Source: Maioricimonas rarisocia (GTDB taxonomy: Bacteria; Planctomycetota; Planctomycetia; Planctomycetales; Planctomycetaceae). Taken from it: DNA of 64,000 bases. Shown here in pieces: positions 33,388 to 42,811 of the stretch (position 1 is the first letter of the stretch; each line of letters begins with the position of its first letter). A program made the position numbers and the translations under genes. The stretch covers positions 558,001-622,000 of the forward strand of contig NZ_CP036275.1 in NCBI RefSeq assembly GCF_007747795.1. The letters are read 5' to 3'. The notes under the pieces are model-generated. The model worked only from the letters and a program-made list of their open reading frames with translations. It ran no database searches and was not told the origin of the DNA.

Positions 33388-33826
33388 GGAAGACCAGTGT
33401 GAATTCGTCGTGGAAGAAGGAGCCCAGAGCTTCCGGCGACGCCGGCGGCAGGACGAGCGTGTTCAGCCGGATCAGTTTGAGATCCGGGTCGTTCGCGATC
33501 GCCAGGTCGAGGTCGGACAGCTCGTCTTCAAGTTCGTCGTCGCAGGCAGGCGTCTCGCTGATCACGAGGAACAGGAGAGTATTGTCACGGAGCGTAAGAT
33601 ACGCTGCCGGGATCCTGCCGGAGTTTCGGTCGAACCATTCGCCAAGTTGACGCAGCAGCAGAAGAAGCTGCTTCTCGCCGTGGTCGGCCAGCTGCAGGAG
33701 ATTGATGACGCGGTCTTTCTGCAGATCGAACCGCTGCTGGTCGCGCGGTATGACTTCGACCCGATCCTCTTCGGCGTACCAGTCAATCTCGACGGCTGCC
33801 TGCATTCCGGTCGAGGAGATGGTCAT
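33362..33826 (-). CDS. Protein of unknown function, first gene of the HEPN-containing operon
   Basis: The 154-residue acidic protein has a helical start (FDLQKDRVINLLQLADHGEKQ) and a central beta stretch (YLTLRDNTLLFLVISET). A conserved-looking ELSDLDLAIANDPDLKLIRL segment follows. No signal peptide or membrane helix is seen. I recognise no family. Its end overlaps the start of the HEPN-like gene by 26 nt. It lies just downstream of tRNA-Phe on the same strand. Confidence 0.65.
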   Translation of the reverse strand: MTISSTGMQAAVEIDWYAEEDRVEVIPRDQQRFDLQKDRVINLLQLADHGEKQLLLLLRQLGEWFDRNSGRIPAAYLTLRDNTLLFLVISETPACDDELEDELSDLDLAIANDPDLKLIRLNTLVLPPASPEALGSFFHDEFTLVFRGKRTGSH

Positions 33827-33998
33827 GCTGATTTCACCAGAAGGCTCAGGTCTGACGGATCACTGATTGGAGTCGAGTCTAGCTGGCGTGGTTCACGACC
33901 GGCAAGACCTCACCTCTCGCAGCAGGGCAACGGGTTGCCGACCAGCGCACGCAAAAACCCGCAGGGCGTCGTAAGTTGCGACAGCCTGCGGGTTTGAG

Positions 33999-34071
33999 TG
34001 GACAGGGGGAGAATCGAACTCCCGACACCAGGATTTTCAGTCCTGTGCTCTACCAACTGAGCTACCTGTCC
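33999..34071 (-). tRNA. tRNA-Phe (GAA)
   Basis: On the minus strand a full cloverleaf forms: acceptor GGACAGG/CCTGTCC, D-arm GCTC-AGTTGGTA-GAGC, anticodon arm CAGGA-CTGAAAA-TCCTG with anticodon GAA, 5-nt variable loop, T-arm GGGAG-TTCGATT-CTCCC and discriminator A. That is 73 nt; the 3' CCA is not encoded. Confidence 0.97.
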
Positions 34072-34180
34072 CGAATTGGCGGAGCGGAGATGATAAGGAG
34101 CGTCCCCCGGCGATGCAACCATTCCCGGGAGGGGTTTTCGCCGGCCAGTTTCCGCCCCTCCGGACGAGTCCCCGAACCGC

Positions 34181-37100
34181 TCAATCCTTCGTGATCGTTT
34201 CATCCAGATTCAGGATCGCCCGGGCCGTCAGCAGCCAGGCGGCGCGACTCGCTCCGTCGGCAGGCGACTCCTCTCCCAGGATCTTCGCGGCCTGCTGCGG
34301 ATGCTGCCGCAGGTGCTCCCGCTGCGACGTCAGAAACGCCTGGAGCTGCTGCAGTTCGTCATCAGCCGGCGGGCGGATCAGACAGCGGCGGAACAGCTCG
34401 GCGAGCCGATCCTGCCGGGGGCCCTCGGCGGCAGCGAACTCGTTGCCCAGGTGGCGGGCCGCTTCCATGAAGACGTCGTCGTTCAACAGCGTGAGGGCCT
34501 GCAGGGGCGTGTTGGAGACTTCCCGGCGTGGGACGCATGCCTCGCCAGAGGGGGCGTCGAACGTAGTGAACATCGCGTAGGGGGCGGTCCGTTTGGCGAA
34601 CGTATACAGTCCGCGGCGGTAGCGGTCTTCCCCTTCGCTCACCTTCCACTGCAGCTTGCCGTAGGCACCCTCGGTGGTGATCGAGGCGGGCTGCGGCGGA
34701 AAGACGCTGGGGCCGCCGATCTTGCCGGAGAGGAGCCCCGCCATCTGCAGCATCGCATCGCGAATCAGTTCGGCTTCGAGGCGGGTGCGGGGGCCGCGGG
34801 CGAGCAGCCGGTTGTTGGGGTCGCGCTGCTGCAGCTCGGGCGTGACGCGGGAACTCTGGCGGTACGTGGCACTGGTGACGACCAGGCGGTGCAGCTCTTT
34901 CATCGACCAGCCGCGGCGGATGAACTCGACGGCGAGCCAGTCGAGCAGTTCGGGGTGGGAGGGAGACTCCCCCTGGTAGCCGAAGTCCTCGGTCGTGCGG
35001 ACCAGTCCGGTGCCGAACAGCGCCGCCCAGTGCCGGTTGACCGTAACCCGACCGACGAGCGGGTTATGGGGATCGATGAGCCAGCGGGCAAAAGTGAGGC
35101 GATTGGAGGGAGCGCCTTCGGGCAGTTCGTGCAGGATGCCCAACGGGCCGGGCTGAACGTCGTCTTTCGGCTGCAGGAATTCGCCCCGGTGGTGGACGTA
35201 GGTCGGCCGGGGATGGTCGGCAGGCCGCTCCTTGAAGATGAGCGTCGTGGCGGGCTCGGGGATCTGCGAGCGCAGCTGATCGATCTGTTTGCGAGCCTCT
35301 TCCAGTTCGGGGGCGACGCTGAGGTAGTGCCGCAGCAGCAGGTCCCGGTCCTCTGCAGAGAGCTGTTCGTCCGGGCGGGTGAGCAGTTCTTCGATAGCGG
35401 CCGGGCGGGTCTTCGCGGTGACTTCTCCCTCATCGGTGGTCCAGGAGATCCGGAAGCGGCCCAGGGCGGCGGCGTAGTGCCGCTCGAAGATCATCGTCAG
35501 CGAGATCGTATCACCGGCAGAGAGTGGCTTCGCGAGGTTGAAGACCGCCTGGCTGGCGCGGCCTTCGTTGCCGCTGGCCGACCAGCCGGTGTGCGGCTCG
35601 CCGTCGATGCAGAGCGCGGCATTCGCATCTCCGCCGCCGATGGCCAGTTTGGCGTGAGTCTCGGTTGCCGACTCGAACGTCTGCGGCTGTCCGTCGAGGT
35701 TGAGGACGAACTCGCTGAGGAAGAAGTCCCCTTCGCGGCCTTCGTAGTAGGTGCGGCCCGGCCCGTGGGCGGGAAGCGAATCGTGGGGCAGGGCCTCCAG
35801 TCGGAAGGCGGTCACACCGGCGGGAGGGGCTGCAAAGGTCAGCTCGTACACGTCCCGTTTGGTCGTATCGCCGCTGGCGAGGATGGAGCCGTCCGGCAGT
35901 GTTTCCAGCCGGGCGATGTTGGATTCCATCTGACTCGGCTCGAGGACGGTCCACTCGACGGCTTGCTGCTGCTCGGCAGCGAGCCACTTTGCGAATGACG
36001 CTTCGAGATGCTGCCGGCGGAGGGCTTCGGGATCGGCTGCTGCGTCAGCATTCTCAGGGAGCGGGAAGCGGCCGGCCAGTTCGGCCTGGAGGGCGGCGAT
36101 CTGATCTTCGAGTTCCTGCCGGCGCTGCTGTTGTTCTTCGGTGGGGACTTCGAGCTTGATTTCGTCGGCGTTATTCAGGAACGCCATGAACTGGTAGTAC
36201 TCTTCGTGCGGGATCGGGTCGTACTTGTGCGTATGGCACTGTGCGCAGGCGAGGGTCAGGCCGAGCCACGTCGTTGCGGTGGTGCCGACCCGGTCGACCA
36301 TCGAATAGAAACGGAACTCGAGCGGATCGATGCCTCCCTCTTCATTGAGCATCGTGTTGCGATGGAAGCCGGTTGCCACGAGCTGGTCGCGGGTGGGGTT
36401 GGGCAGCATGTCGCCGGCGATCTGCTCGACCGTGAACTGATCGAACGGCATGTCGGCATTGAGGGCATCGATGACCCAGTCGCGGTACGGCCAGACCGAG
36501 CGGGGCCGGTCCTTTTCGTAGCCGTTGGTGTCGGCGTATCGTGCCAGGTCGAGCCACGGACGGGCCCAGCGTTCGCCGTACCGGGGGGAAGCAAGCAGAC
36601 GGTCGACCAGTTGCTCGTAGGCATCCGGCGCGGTGTCGTTGACGAACGCGTCTGCTTCAGCCGGGGAGGGGGGCAGGCCGATCAGGTCGAGGTAGACCCG
36701 GCGGACGAGCGTGTACCGGTCCGCTTCCGGTGAAGGCTCCAGTCCTTCGGCCTCCAGGCGAGCGAGGATGAAGTGGTCGATGCCGTTGCGGGGCCAGTCC
36801 GTTGCCTGCACCTGCGGCAGGTCGGGGCGGGTGGGGGCCACCCAGGCCCAGTGGAGATCGTACCCGGCACCATTGGCCACCCATTCGCGGAGGATGCGGA
36901 TCTCTTCGGGCGTGAGATGCTGTTTGGTCTCGGGGGGAGGCATCCGCTCGTATTCGTCGTCGGATTCGATCCGGCGGATCAGTTCGCTCGCACCGGGCAT
37001 CCCCGGCACAATGGCTCGTGCGCCAGAGTCCGCTTCGGCAAGGGCTCCGTCCGGGGTGTCCAGTCGCAGGCCGGATTCGCGCGTCGACTCGTCCGGTCCG

Positions 37101-37231
37101 TGGCACTTGAAGCAGCGGGCGGAGAGAATGGGACGCACGTCGCGATTGAAGTCGACGGCGGCGCTCGCGGCGGAGTGCGAGCAGACCGCGCAGAGAACGA
37201 CCGTCAGAACCAGGCAGAGAGAACGCATCAT
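34181..37231 (-). CDS. Planctomycete cytochrome c / DUF1549 / DUF1553 protein
   Basis: Starting at 37231 the protein is 1016 residues. It has a signal peptide (RSLCLVLTVVLCAVCSHSAA), then a haem-binding PSCyt1 domain (ILSARCFKCHGPD, CxxCH). DUF1549 follows (GIDHFILARLEAEGLEPSPE ... WARPWLDLARYADTNGYEKD ... ACAQCHTHKYDP, a second CxxCH), then a long insert and DUF1553 (NPLVGRVTVNRHWAALFGTG ... TPLQALTLLNDDVFMEAAR). This is the PSD1 family, abundant in planctomycetes. It is thought to act in electron transfer linked to polymer breakdown, but has no proven function. The N-terminal frame extension beyond 37231 is antisense to the BtpA gene. Confidence 0.92.
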   Translation of the reverse strand: MMRSLCLVLTVVLCAVCSHSAASAAVDFNRDVRPILSARCFKCHGPDESTRESGLRLDTPDGALAEADSGARAIVPGMPGASELIRRIESDDEYERMPPPETKQHLTPEEIRILREWVANGAGYDLHWAWVAPTRPDLPQVQATDWPRNGIDHFILARLEAEGLEPSPEADRYTLVRRVYLDLIGLPPSPAEADAFVNDTAPDAYEQLVDRLLASPRYGERWARPWLDLARYADTNGYEKDRPRSVWPYRDWVIDALNADMPFDQFTVEQIAGDMLPNPTRDQLVATGFHRNTMLNEEGGIDPLEFRFYSMVDRVGTTATTWLGLTLACAQCHTHKYDPIPHEEYYQFMAFLNNADEIKLEVPTEEQQQRRQELEDQIAALQAELAGRFPLPENADAAADPEALRRQHLEASFAKWLAAEQQQAVEWTVLEPSQMESNIARLETLPDGSILASGDTTKRDVYELTFAAPPAGVTAFRLEALPHDSLPAHGPGRTYYEGREGDFFLSEFVLNLDGQPQTFESATETHAKLAIGGGDANAALCIDGEPHTGWSASGNEGRASQAVFNLAKPLSAGDTISLTMIFERHYAAALGRFRISWTTDEGEVTAKTRPAAIEELLTRPDEQLSAEDRDLLLRHYLSVAPELEEARKQIDQLRSQIPEPATTLIFKERPADHPRPTYVHHRGEFLQPKDDVQPGPLGILHELPEGAPSNRLTFARWLIDPHNPLVGRVTVNRHWAALFGTGLVRTTEDFGYQGESPSHPELLDWLAVEFIRRGWSMKELHRLVVTSATYRQSSRVTPELQQRDPNNRLLARGPRTRLEAELIRDAMLQMAGLLSGKIGGPSVFPPQPASITTEGAYGKLQWKVSEGEDRYRRGLYTFAKRTAPYAMFTTFDAPSGEACVPRREVSNTPLQALTLLNDDVFMEAARHLGNEFAAAEGPRQDRLAELFRRCLIRPPADDELQQLQAFLTSQREHLRQHPQQAAKILGEESPADGASRAAWLLTARAILNLDETITKD

Positions 37232-37345
37232 GGAGGGCCGCACGTTTGAGGGTGGGGCAGGAGGATACGGACCGGGGCCCGCTTTCCGATTATGTCTGAC
37301 GCGGCGGCACCGGTGCAAACGGAGCGGAGTGAGGGAGGCAGCCAA

Positions 37346-38161
37346 ATGACATCCGAGGACGCTGCAGGCGCGGCACGATTCCCGTGGACGAACGAGGCCC
37401 GACCGGTCATCGGCATGGTGCACCTGATGCCGTTGCCGGGGAGTCCCCGGTACGGTGGGAGCTTCGAAGACGTCGTTGCGGCAGCGGTGCGCGATGCAGA
37501 GGCGCTGGCGGAAGGAGGCATCTCGGCCATCATGATCGAGAACTTCGGCGATGTGCCGTTCTTTCCCGCACGCGTGCCGACCGAGGCCGTCACACATATG
37601 ACCCATGTGGCCGGCGAGATCGCGCGACGTATCGATGTGCCGCTCGGGATCAACGTGCTCCGCAACGACGGCGTGACGGCGATGTCGATCGCTGCGGCGG
37701 TCGGGGCGGCCTTCGTGCGGGTGAATGTTCTTTCCGGAGCCCGCGTCACCGATCAGGGGGTGATCGAGGGAATTGCTCACGATCTGTTGCGGCAGCGGTC
37801 ACGGTTGGGATGTGATTCGGTTCAGATCCTGGCGGATGTCGATGTGAAGCACTCGGCACCACTCGCAGCACGGCCTCTGGCAGACGAAGTGCAGGACACG
37901 ATCGCGCGCGGATGTGCCGATGCCGTGATTGTCTCCGGCAGCGGAACGGGTGCCGAGACGCCACTGGAAAGTGTGCGGCAGGTGAAGGCGGCCGCCGGTT
38001 CGACGCCGGTGCTGATCGGCAGCGGCGTGACGCCGGAGACGTTGCCGGGGCTCCTGCAGGAAGCGGATGGTGTGATCGTCGGCACGTGGCTGAAGCGGGG
38101 TGGCCGGGTGGATGAGCCGGTCGACGTTGCGCGAGTGCGGGAGCTGATGGGGAAGGGATGA
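37346..38161 (+). CDS. BtpA/SgcQ-family TIM-barrel protein
   Basis: The 271-residue protein starts at 37346 after GGAGGCAGCCAA. The segments PVIGMVHLMPLPGSPRYGG, ALAEGGISAIMIENFGDVPF, PLGINVLRNDGVTAMSIAAA and ADAVIVSGSGTGAETPLESV are characteristic of BtpA/SgcQ (phosphate-binding TIM barrels). The family was named for a protein needed for photosystem I stability in cyanobacteria. In most bacteria its role is unknown, possibly a sugar-phosphate or nucleobase enzyme. It is divergent from the DUF1549/DUF1553 gene. A REP-like hairpin lies 12 bp after its stop. Confidence 0.9.
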   Translation: MTSEDAAGAARFPWTNEARPVIGMVHLMPLPGSPRYGGSFEDVVAAAVRDAEALAEGGISAIMIENFGDVPFFPARVPTEAVTHMTHVAGEIARRIDVPLGINVLRNDGVTAMSIAAAVGAAFVRVNVLSGARVTDQGVIEGIAHDLLRQRSRLGCDSVQILADVDVKHSAPLAARPLADEVQDTIARGCADAVIVSGSGTGAETPLESVRQVKAAAGSTPVLIGSGVTPETLPGLLQEADGVIVGTWLKRGGRVDEPVDVARVRELMGKG

Positions 38162-38173
38162 AGGGTGAGAGCC

Positions 38174-38194
38174 GTAGGGCAGGCTCTGCCTGCC
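38174..38194 (+). repeat. GTAG-type hairpin repeat
   Basis: GTAG followed by GGCAGGC-tct-GCCTGCC. The same core is present at 60654-60675. It is intergenic, just downstream of the BtpA-like gene. Confidence 0.75.
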
Positions 38195-38260
38195 GCCGGG
38201 TTTGCGAACAACGTCGGCGATCGTCAGGCGAGTCGTGGGCTACGACTTCCGGGAATCTTC

Positions 38261-38286
38261 GGGCAGGCAGGAATGACTGCCCCACC
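38261..38286 (-). repeat. GTGGGGCAG...CTGCC dispersed hairpin repeat
   Basis: On the minus strand it reads GTGGGGCAG, TCATTCCTGC, CTGCC. It is the same family as the copies at 54.8-55.1 kb and at 61.9 kb. Confidence 0.65.
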
Positions 38287-38341
38287 TCGTCCCTGCGACA
38301 TGCGACGCGAACCTGCCGGCTTGATGCCGATGGCACCGAAC

Positions 38342-39145
38342 TCACTCGTCAAACGGATCGTCCGGATGATACTCGGGGGATTCGAAGCCGAGTGAGTACA
38401 GTGCTTCCCCGGCGATCTTGCGAACTCCGCCGTCGTCGTCTGTTTCCAGTGCCGTCCGCAGCAATTGTTCGGCGTTGTCCGGACGCAGTTTGCCGAGTGC
38501 TTCTGCCGATGCGGCACGCACACGGTTCTTCTCATCATGCTGCATGGCGTGGGCGAGCGGCTGGGCTGCTTCGATTTTGCCGAGATCGCCCAGGCCTTTG
38601 GCTGCCCACATCCGGGCCAGCCACTGGCGATCATTCTGCAGGTGATTGAGCAGCGGCTCGAGGGCGCGTTCGTCCTGCGTAATGCCGAGCAACCGAGCGG
38701 CTGGAGAACGGCTGAGCGGGACCGGATGCTCGAGCAGTTCGAGAAGTGGTTCGACGCCGTGTGCGGCCAGCTCCTCTTCCATCGCGAGCAGGCTTCGCTC
38801 GGCAACGTTGCGGACCGTATTCACCTTGTCACTCAGGGCGGCGATCAGACGTTGAACGGTTTCGGCGGAGGGTGCCCGGCCGAGCCCAATGGCGGCCAGT
38901 TCGCGGTGTGTCGCATCGTCGTCCTCGAGGAGGCCGTACAGAATGGCGGCACCGTCCGGCGGACCGATCTGCCCGAGCGTCTCCGCGGCAGCCTGACGGG
39001 CGTAGTGGGAAGCGGCGGGATCGGAGAGCAGCTTCTGTAATTCATCCAGAAGTTCCGGTGAGGCTTCCCTAGCCAGATCGCGGATGGCGTCGTTGCGTGC
39101 GTCGGCATCGTCGGAGTGAAGCGGTGCGAGTCGGTCCGTCATCAT
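38342..39145 (-). CDS. HEAT/PBS-lyase repeat protein
   Basis: From the first Met of MMTDRL (39145) the product is 267 residues, built of about seven HEAT repeats (ARNDAIRDLAREASPELLDE, ARQAAAETLGQIGPPDGAAI, VRAASAEALGKLRPDNAEQL and similar). Repeats of the 'A..AA..LG.LG' type are scaffold surfaces for protein binding. It has no signal peptide. The C-terminus is acidic. No partner is suggested by the neighbours. Confidence 0.85.
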   Translation of the reverse strand: MMTDRLAPLHSDDADARNDAIRDLAREASPELLDELQKLLSDPAASHYARQAAAETLGQIGPPDGAAILYGLLEDDDATHRELAAIGLGRAPSAETVQRLIAALSDKVNTVRNVAERSLLAMEEELAAHGVEPLLELLEHPVPLSRSPAARLLGITQDERALEPLLNHLQNDRQWLARMWAAKGLGDLGKIEAAQPLAHAMQHDEKNRVRAASAEALGKLRPDNAEQLLRTALETDDDGGVRKIAGEALYSLGFESPEYHPDDPFDE

Positions 39146-39395
39146 ATCTTTCCCGGAGTGAGTCCTGTCGCGTGCCGGACGACACGTTACCGCGCGGCGG
39201 TGGCGGCTGTCACACCGTCGTCGCCCACGGCCGATGCGGGTTCGGAGCCTGTGGATTGCACACATTGCATGGTTTTGGTGCATTCAGTGAACGTGCGTTG
39301 TTGTCGCGAAACATTCTGTTACGGGTTCTGCGTGACTGGAGAAATTCTGTGGGGAGGCAACGAGTGTGATGTCAGGGGGTTAGGGAGTTCTGCCC

Positions 39396-40085
39396 GTGTT
39401 GCCAGATTTCCTCTTGTGTGTGGGCATGCCGCTTGCGACGATGTCGGGCATGCTCAACATCAGCTCAGCAGTCGTGCCTCAAACCGACGTGACGTATGCG
39501 GCGTTCCGCCTGGCGTTCTTCGAGACGCGGGAGCGGATCGTGCTCGCGCAACAGGTCGGGACGATGGGCGATGCCTGTTTCGGGTATCTCACCGAGGTGC
39601 CGTTTCTGAAGCAGGTTCCGCCACAGATTCAGCTCGAGTTGCTGCTCGAGACCTGGCACAAGCACTACGGAGCAGAACCGACTCCGGCTTCGCTGGTGGA
39701 CGAGAGTGTTTTCTATGCCGTCTGCGAAACGGCAGCTCGCCTGGCGGAGTTCGATCCGGCACTGGCGCGGCGATATCTGAAGAAGGGGCCGGCTGAGCAG
39801 ATCCCGCGGGTGAATCGGGATTTGCGGGACGGTCTGCGGAATCTGCAGCAGAGTATGCCGAGTCCCGGCGACTTTCTGCTGATCAGCCAGTTTCTGGACA
39901 TGCCACCGGACGAAGCCCGCGAGTTGAAGCAGGAGTTTCGTCTGCGCGTGGCGGCCTGCGAAGAGATGTTCGACGTGCTGACCCGCTGGAACGTGTCGCC
40001 CGCCTTCTGGGATCACGGGACCGGGCTGCTGACCGCTCGGGAGGTCGCGCAGTCGGCGGCGATTCTCGGGGTGAAACGTCCCTGA
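39396..40085 (+). CDS. Conserved-looking cytoplasmic protein of unknown function
   Basis: The 229-residue product has helix-rich sequence (YAAFRLAFFETRERIVLAQQ, QIQLELLLETWHKHYGAEPT, PDEARELKQEFRLRVAACEE) and no signal, membrane helix or known motif. A GTG at 39396 with TAGGGAG upstream is the best-supported start; ATGs at 39426 and 39441 are alternatives. Codon use matches neighbouring real genes. It precedes the single-domain response regulator by 295 bp. Confidence 0.65.
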   Translation: MLPDFLLCVGMPLATMSGMLNISSAVVPQTDVTYAAFRLAFFETRERIVLAQQVGTMGDACFGYLTEVPFLKQVPPQIQLELLLETWHKHYGAEPTPASLVDESVFYAVCETAARLAEFDPALARRYLKKGPAEQIPRVNRDLRDGLRNLQQSMPSPGDFLLISQFLDMPPDEARELKQEFRLRVAACEEMFDVLTRWNVSPAFWDHGTGLLTAREVAQSAAILGVKRP

Positions 40086-40380
40086 GGGATCCGCCGCCAC
40101 GGCACGGATACTCGGATTGTGCCGACACCGCATCGGGGTGTGCCCGTTCCGGATTTTGTCTGGCTGCTGCCGATTGGACGCTTTCCAGTTGGCGCCGTAG
40201 TGTTGCGTGTACCAATCCGGTCGAGTTACACGGAACGTTCATCCGTTCGTCGAGATTGTCGCTGCCGACGCAGCGAGACCGCGACGGATTGTGCGGACAA
40301 GTGGATGCCGCGCCGACTGGATGCGTTGAACGGATCACCGCGAGGCGCTGAGCCTGGAGCGGTCTGACGGAGTTACACGC

Positions 40381-40818
40381 ATGCCCGCCCGCATTCTCGT
40401 TTGCGATGACGAGCCCCACATCACGCGCATCATCGAGTACCGTCTGCGTCGAGCGGGGTACGAGATCGAGGCGGCCAGCGACGGTCTGGCAGGATGGGAG
40501 GCACTGCAGCGGAACCCTCCGGCCTTGCTGATCACGGACTGTCAGATGCCGCGGATGAATGGCCTCGAATTGTGCCGCACGATCCGCTCGGACGACCGGT
40601 TCGAGAAGCTGCCGATTATTCTGCTGACGGCAAAGGGATACGAACTCTCTTCACAGATGCTGCATCGGGAGCTGCACGTCGCGGCGGTCATGAGCAAACC
40701 GTTCAGTCCCCGCGAACTGACGCGGCTGGTACGCCTGTTCGCCAGTCAGGGGGAGGGGGAATTGCCGCCGTCCGGTGACACGAACGTTTGCAGCCCGGCG
40801 GGCGAACCACCACAATAA
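40381..40818 (+). CDS. Single-domain (CheY-like) response regulator
   Basis: The 145-residue product is a receiver domain: ILVCDDEPH (acidic pair), phosphoacceptor Asp53 in ITDCQMPRMNG, Thr in LLTAKG and Lys in VMSKPFSPREL, followed by a 30-residue tail. It lacks an output domain, so it would signal by protein binding. No kinase is nearby. It overlaps the frame upstream of the next antiporter gene, which starts 74 bp after its stop, so the two may be co-transcribed. Confidence 0.9.
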   Translation: MPARILVCDDEPHITRIIEYRLRRAGYEIEAASDGLAGWEALQRNPPALLITDCQMPRMNGLELCRTIRSDDRFEKLPIILLTAKGYELSSQMLHRELHVAAVMSKPFSPRELTRLVRLFASQGEGELPPSGDTNVCSPAGEPPQ

Positions 40819-40892
40819 GGCGCCGAGTGGAGAGCCGCACGCGCGGACGCCCGGGAGCCGAACGAGTTGGTGGAAGCGTCCGTGGAGTGCGC

Positions 40893-42692
40893 ATGGCGGA
40901 GCATCAGTTAGTCGCCCTGGCCGGGGTTTTCGTCCTCGGTTCTCTTGCCCAATGGATCGCGTGGCGGCTGCGTCTGCCGTCGATCCTGCTGCTGCTGGTC
41001 TTCGGTTTCGTGGCCGGCCCGGTCACCGGCCTGATCAACCCCGATGAACTGCTCGGCGATCTGCTGTTTCCGGTCGTCTCCCTGTCGGTGGCCGTGATCC
41101 TCTTCGAGGGGAGTCTGAGCCTGCAGCTCGTCGAGCTGCGGGAGATCGGGAAGGTGCTCGGCTACCTGCTGACTCTCGGGGCCGGCATCACCTGGCTGCT
41201 GACGACACTGGCGGCCTATTTCGTGCTGGGGCTGGAGTTCCACACAAGCCTGCTGCTGGGAGCACTGCTGGTTGTCACCGGGCCGACGGTCATCGGTCCA
41301 CTGCTGCGTCAGATCCGCCCGATCGGTCGCGTGGGACCGATCGCCCGCTGGGAAGGGATCGTCATCGATCCGGTCGGGGCGATGCTGGCGGTCCTCGTGT
41401 TCGAGGCGGAGGCGGCCATTCAGGCGGCGCGGTTCGATGTGGCGACGCTGGATGCCGCGAGCGGGCTGCTCGGAACGGTTGCCAGTGGGATCTTCTTTGG
41501 ACTGCTGGCCGGCGTGGTTCTCGAGTTCGTGCTGACGCGTCATTTCGTGCCGGACTACCTGCAGAGTCCCGTGACTCTCATGTTTGTCTTCGCGTCGTTC
41601 GTCGCGTCCAACCTGCTCAAGCACGAGTCAGGGCTGGCGGCGGTGACGGTCATGGGGGTGTATCTGGCGAATCGCCATGCGGTGCCCCTCAGGCACATTC
41701 TGGAGTTCAAGGAGAACCTGACGGTCGTCCTGGTCTCGAGTCTGTTCATATTGCTGACTGCGCGGCTCGACCCGATGGTGATGATGGACTTCGGCTGGCG
41801 TGGGCTGCTGTTCTGCCTGGTGATGCTGCTGCTGGTCCGGCCGATCTCGGTCTTCTTTGCGACACTCGGTTCGCCGCTCTCGTGGGCAGAGCGCGGCTTT
41901 CTGGCCTGGCTGGCCCCGCGCGGCATTGTGGCGGCCGCCGTCGCTTCCGTGTTTGCGATCCGTCTGGGACCGGAAGCCGGGCGGGGACTGGTGCCGGCAA
42001 CTTTTCTGGTGATTGCAGTGACCGTCGTTGTTTACGGGCTGACGGCGTTTCCGCTGGCGCGGCGGCTGGGGCTGGCGATGGCCGATCCTCAGGGCGTCCT
42101 GATCGCCAGTGCGCATGCCGGAGCCCGTGCCATGGCCCACGGTCTGCAGGAAGCCGGCTTTCCCGTGCTGCTGGTGGATACGAACCACTGGAACATCCAG
42201 CAGGCGCGGATGGAAGGACTCCGCACAGCGCCGATGAACATCCTGTCAGAACAGGCCGTGACCGACCTCGACCTTGGGGGCATTGGTCGTTTTCTCGGCA
42301 TGACCTCGAACGACGGCGTCAATTCGCTCGCAGCGCTGCGGATGGCCGACATCTTCGGACGTGCCGAGGTGTATCAGTTGACGCCGGCCCGCAAGGCCGA
42401 GAAGCAGGAAGAGGCGGCCCACCATCTGCGGGCCCGATTCCTGTTCGGTCCGGAGGTCACCTACGAAGTCCTCGACAAGAAGTTCGCGGCCGGCTGGCGG
42501 ATCAAGATCACGAAGCTGACGCCGGAGTTCGACTATGCCGCGTTCCGTGCCCAGTACGGAGACGAGGCCCTGATCCTGTTCACGTGTCAGAACGGTCAGT
42601 TGACGGTCCGAACGTCGGAGTCGAAGTCGGTTCCCGCTGCCGGACACAAGATCATTGCGCTGGTCGGTCCGGACGGAAACTCGCATGCGTGA
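40893..42692 (+). CDS. CPA1 (NhaP/KefC-like) cation:proton antiporter with C-terminal nucleotide-binding-like domain
   Basis: The start at 40893 (GTGGAG upstream) gives 599 residues. Residues 1-400 have about twelve membrane helices, including PSILLLLVFGFVAGPVTGLI, AVILFEGSLSLQLVELREIG and IARWEGIVIDPVGAMLAVLV, with the conserved 'EGI..DP.GA' motif of CPA1/NhaP proteins. Later comes LAWLAPRGIVAAAVASVFAI, the 'W.G.RG'-type segment. From about 410 a degenerate Rossmann domain (GVLIASAHAGARAMAHGLQE ... LVDTNHWNIQQARMEGLRTA) resembles TrkA-N. The last 100 residues form an additional domain. It likely exports Na+ in exchange for protons. Confidence 0.9.
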   Translation: MAEHQLVALAGVFVLGSLAQWIAWRLRLPSILLLLVFGFVAGPVTGLINPDELLGDLLFPVVSLSVAVILFEGSLSLQLVELREIGKVLGYLLTLGAGITWLLTTLAAYFVLGLEFHTSLLLGALLVVTGPTVIGPLLRQIRPIGRVGPIARWEGIVIDPVGAMLAVLVFEAEAAIQAARFDVATLDAASGLLGTVASGIFFGLLAGVVLEFVLTRHFVPDYLQSPVTLMFVFASFVASNLLKHESGLAAVTVMGVYLANRHAVPLRHILEFKENLTVVLVSSLFILLTARLDPMVMMDFGWRGLLFCLVMLLLVRPISVFFATLGSPLSWAERGFLAWLAPRGIVAAAVASVFAIRLGPEAGRGLVPATFLVIAVTVVVYGLTAFPLARRLGLAMADPQGVLIASAHAGARAMAHGLQEAGFPVLLVDTNHWNIQQARMEGLRTAPMNILSEQAVTDLDLGGIGRFLGMTSNDGVNSLAALRMADIFGRAEVYQLTPARKAEKQEEAAHHLRARFLFGPEVTYEVLDKKFAAGWRIKITKLTPEFDYAAFRAQYGDEALILFTCQNGQLTVRTSESKSVPAAGHKIIALVGPDGNSHA

Positions 42693-42811
42693 GCGGTTAC
42701 GGTCCGGAGAACCGTTTCCCAGGTGTCCTGTGACTGTGACGCAGTTGCCGCTCCTAAGTCAGGTGGGGAAAGTTCTTTAGGGTAGAGCGTGGTCAGTAGG
42801 CGTTCCTGTTG

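Noticed and set aside
34181-37780. N-terminal extension of the DUF1549/DUF1553 protein to 37780
   Set aside because: The extra part is antisense to the BtpA-like gene and precedes a good signal peptide at 37231.
40788-40892. Earlier start for the CPA1 antiporter at 40788
   Set aside because: It would overlap the response regulator and add a non-conserved basic stretch; the ATG at 40893 precedes the first membrane helix directly.
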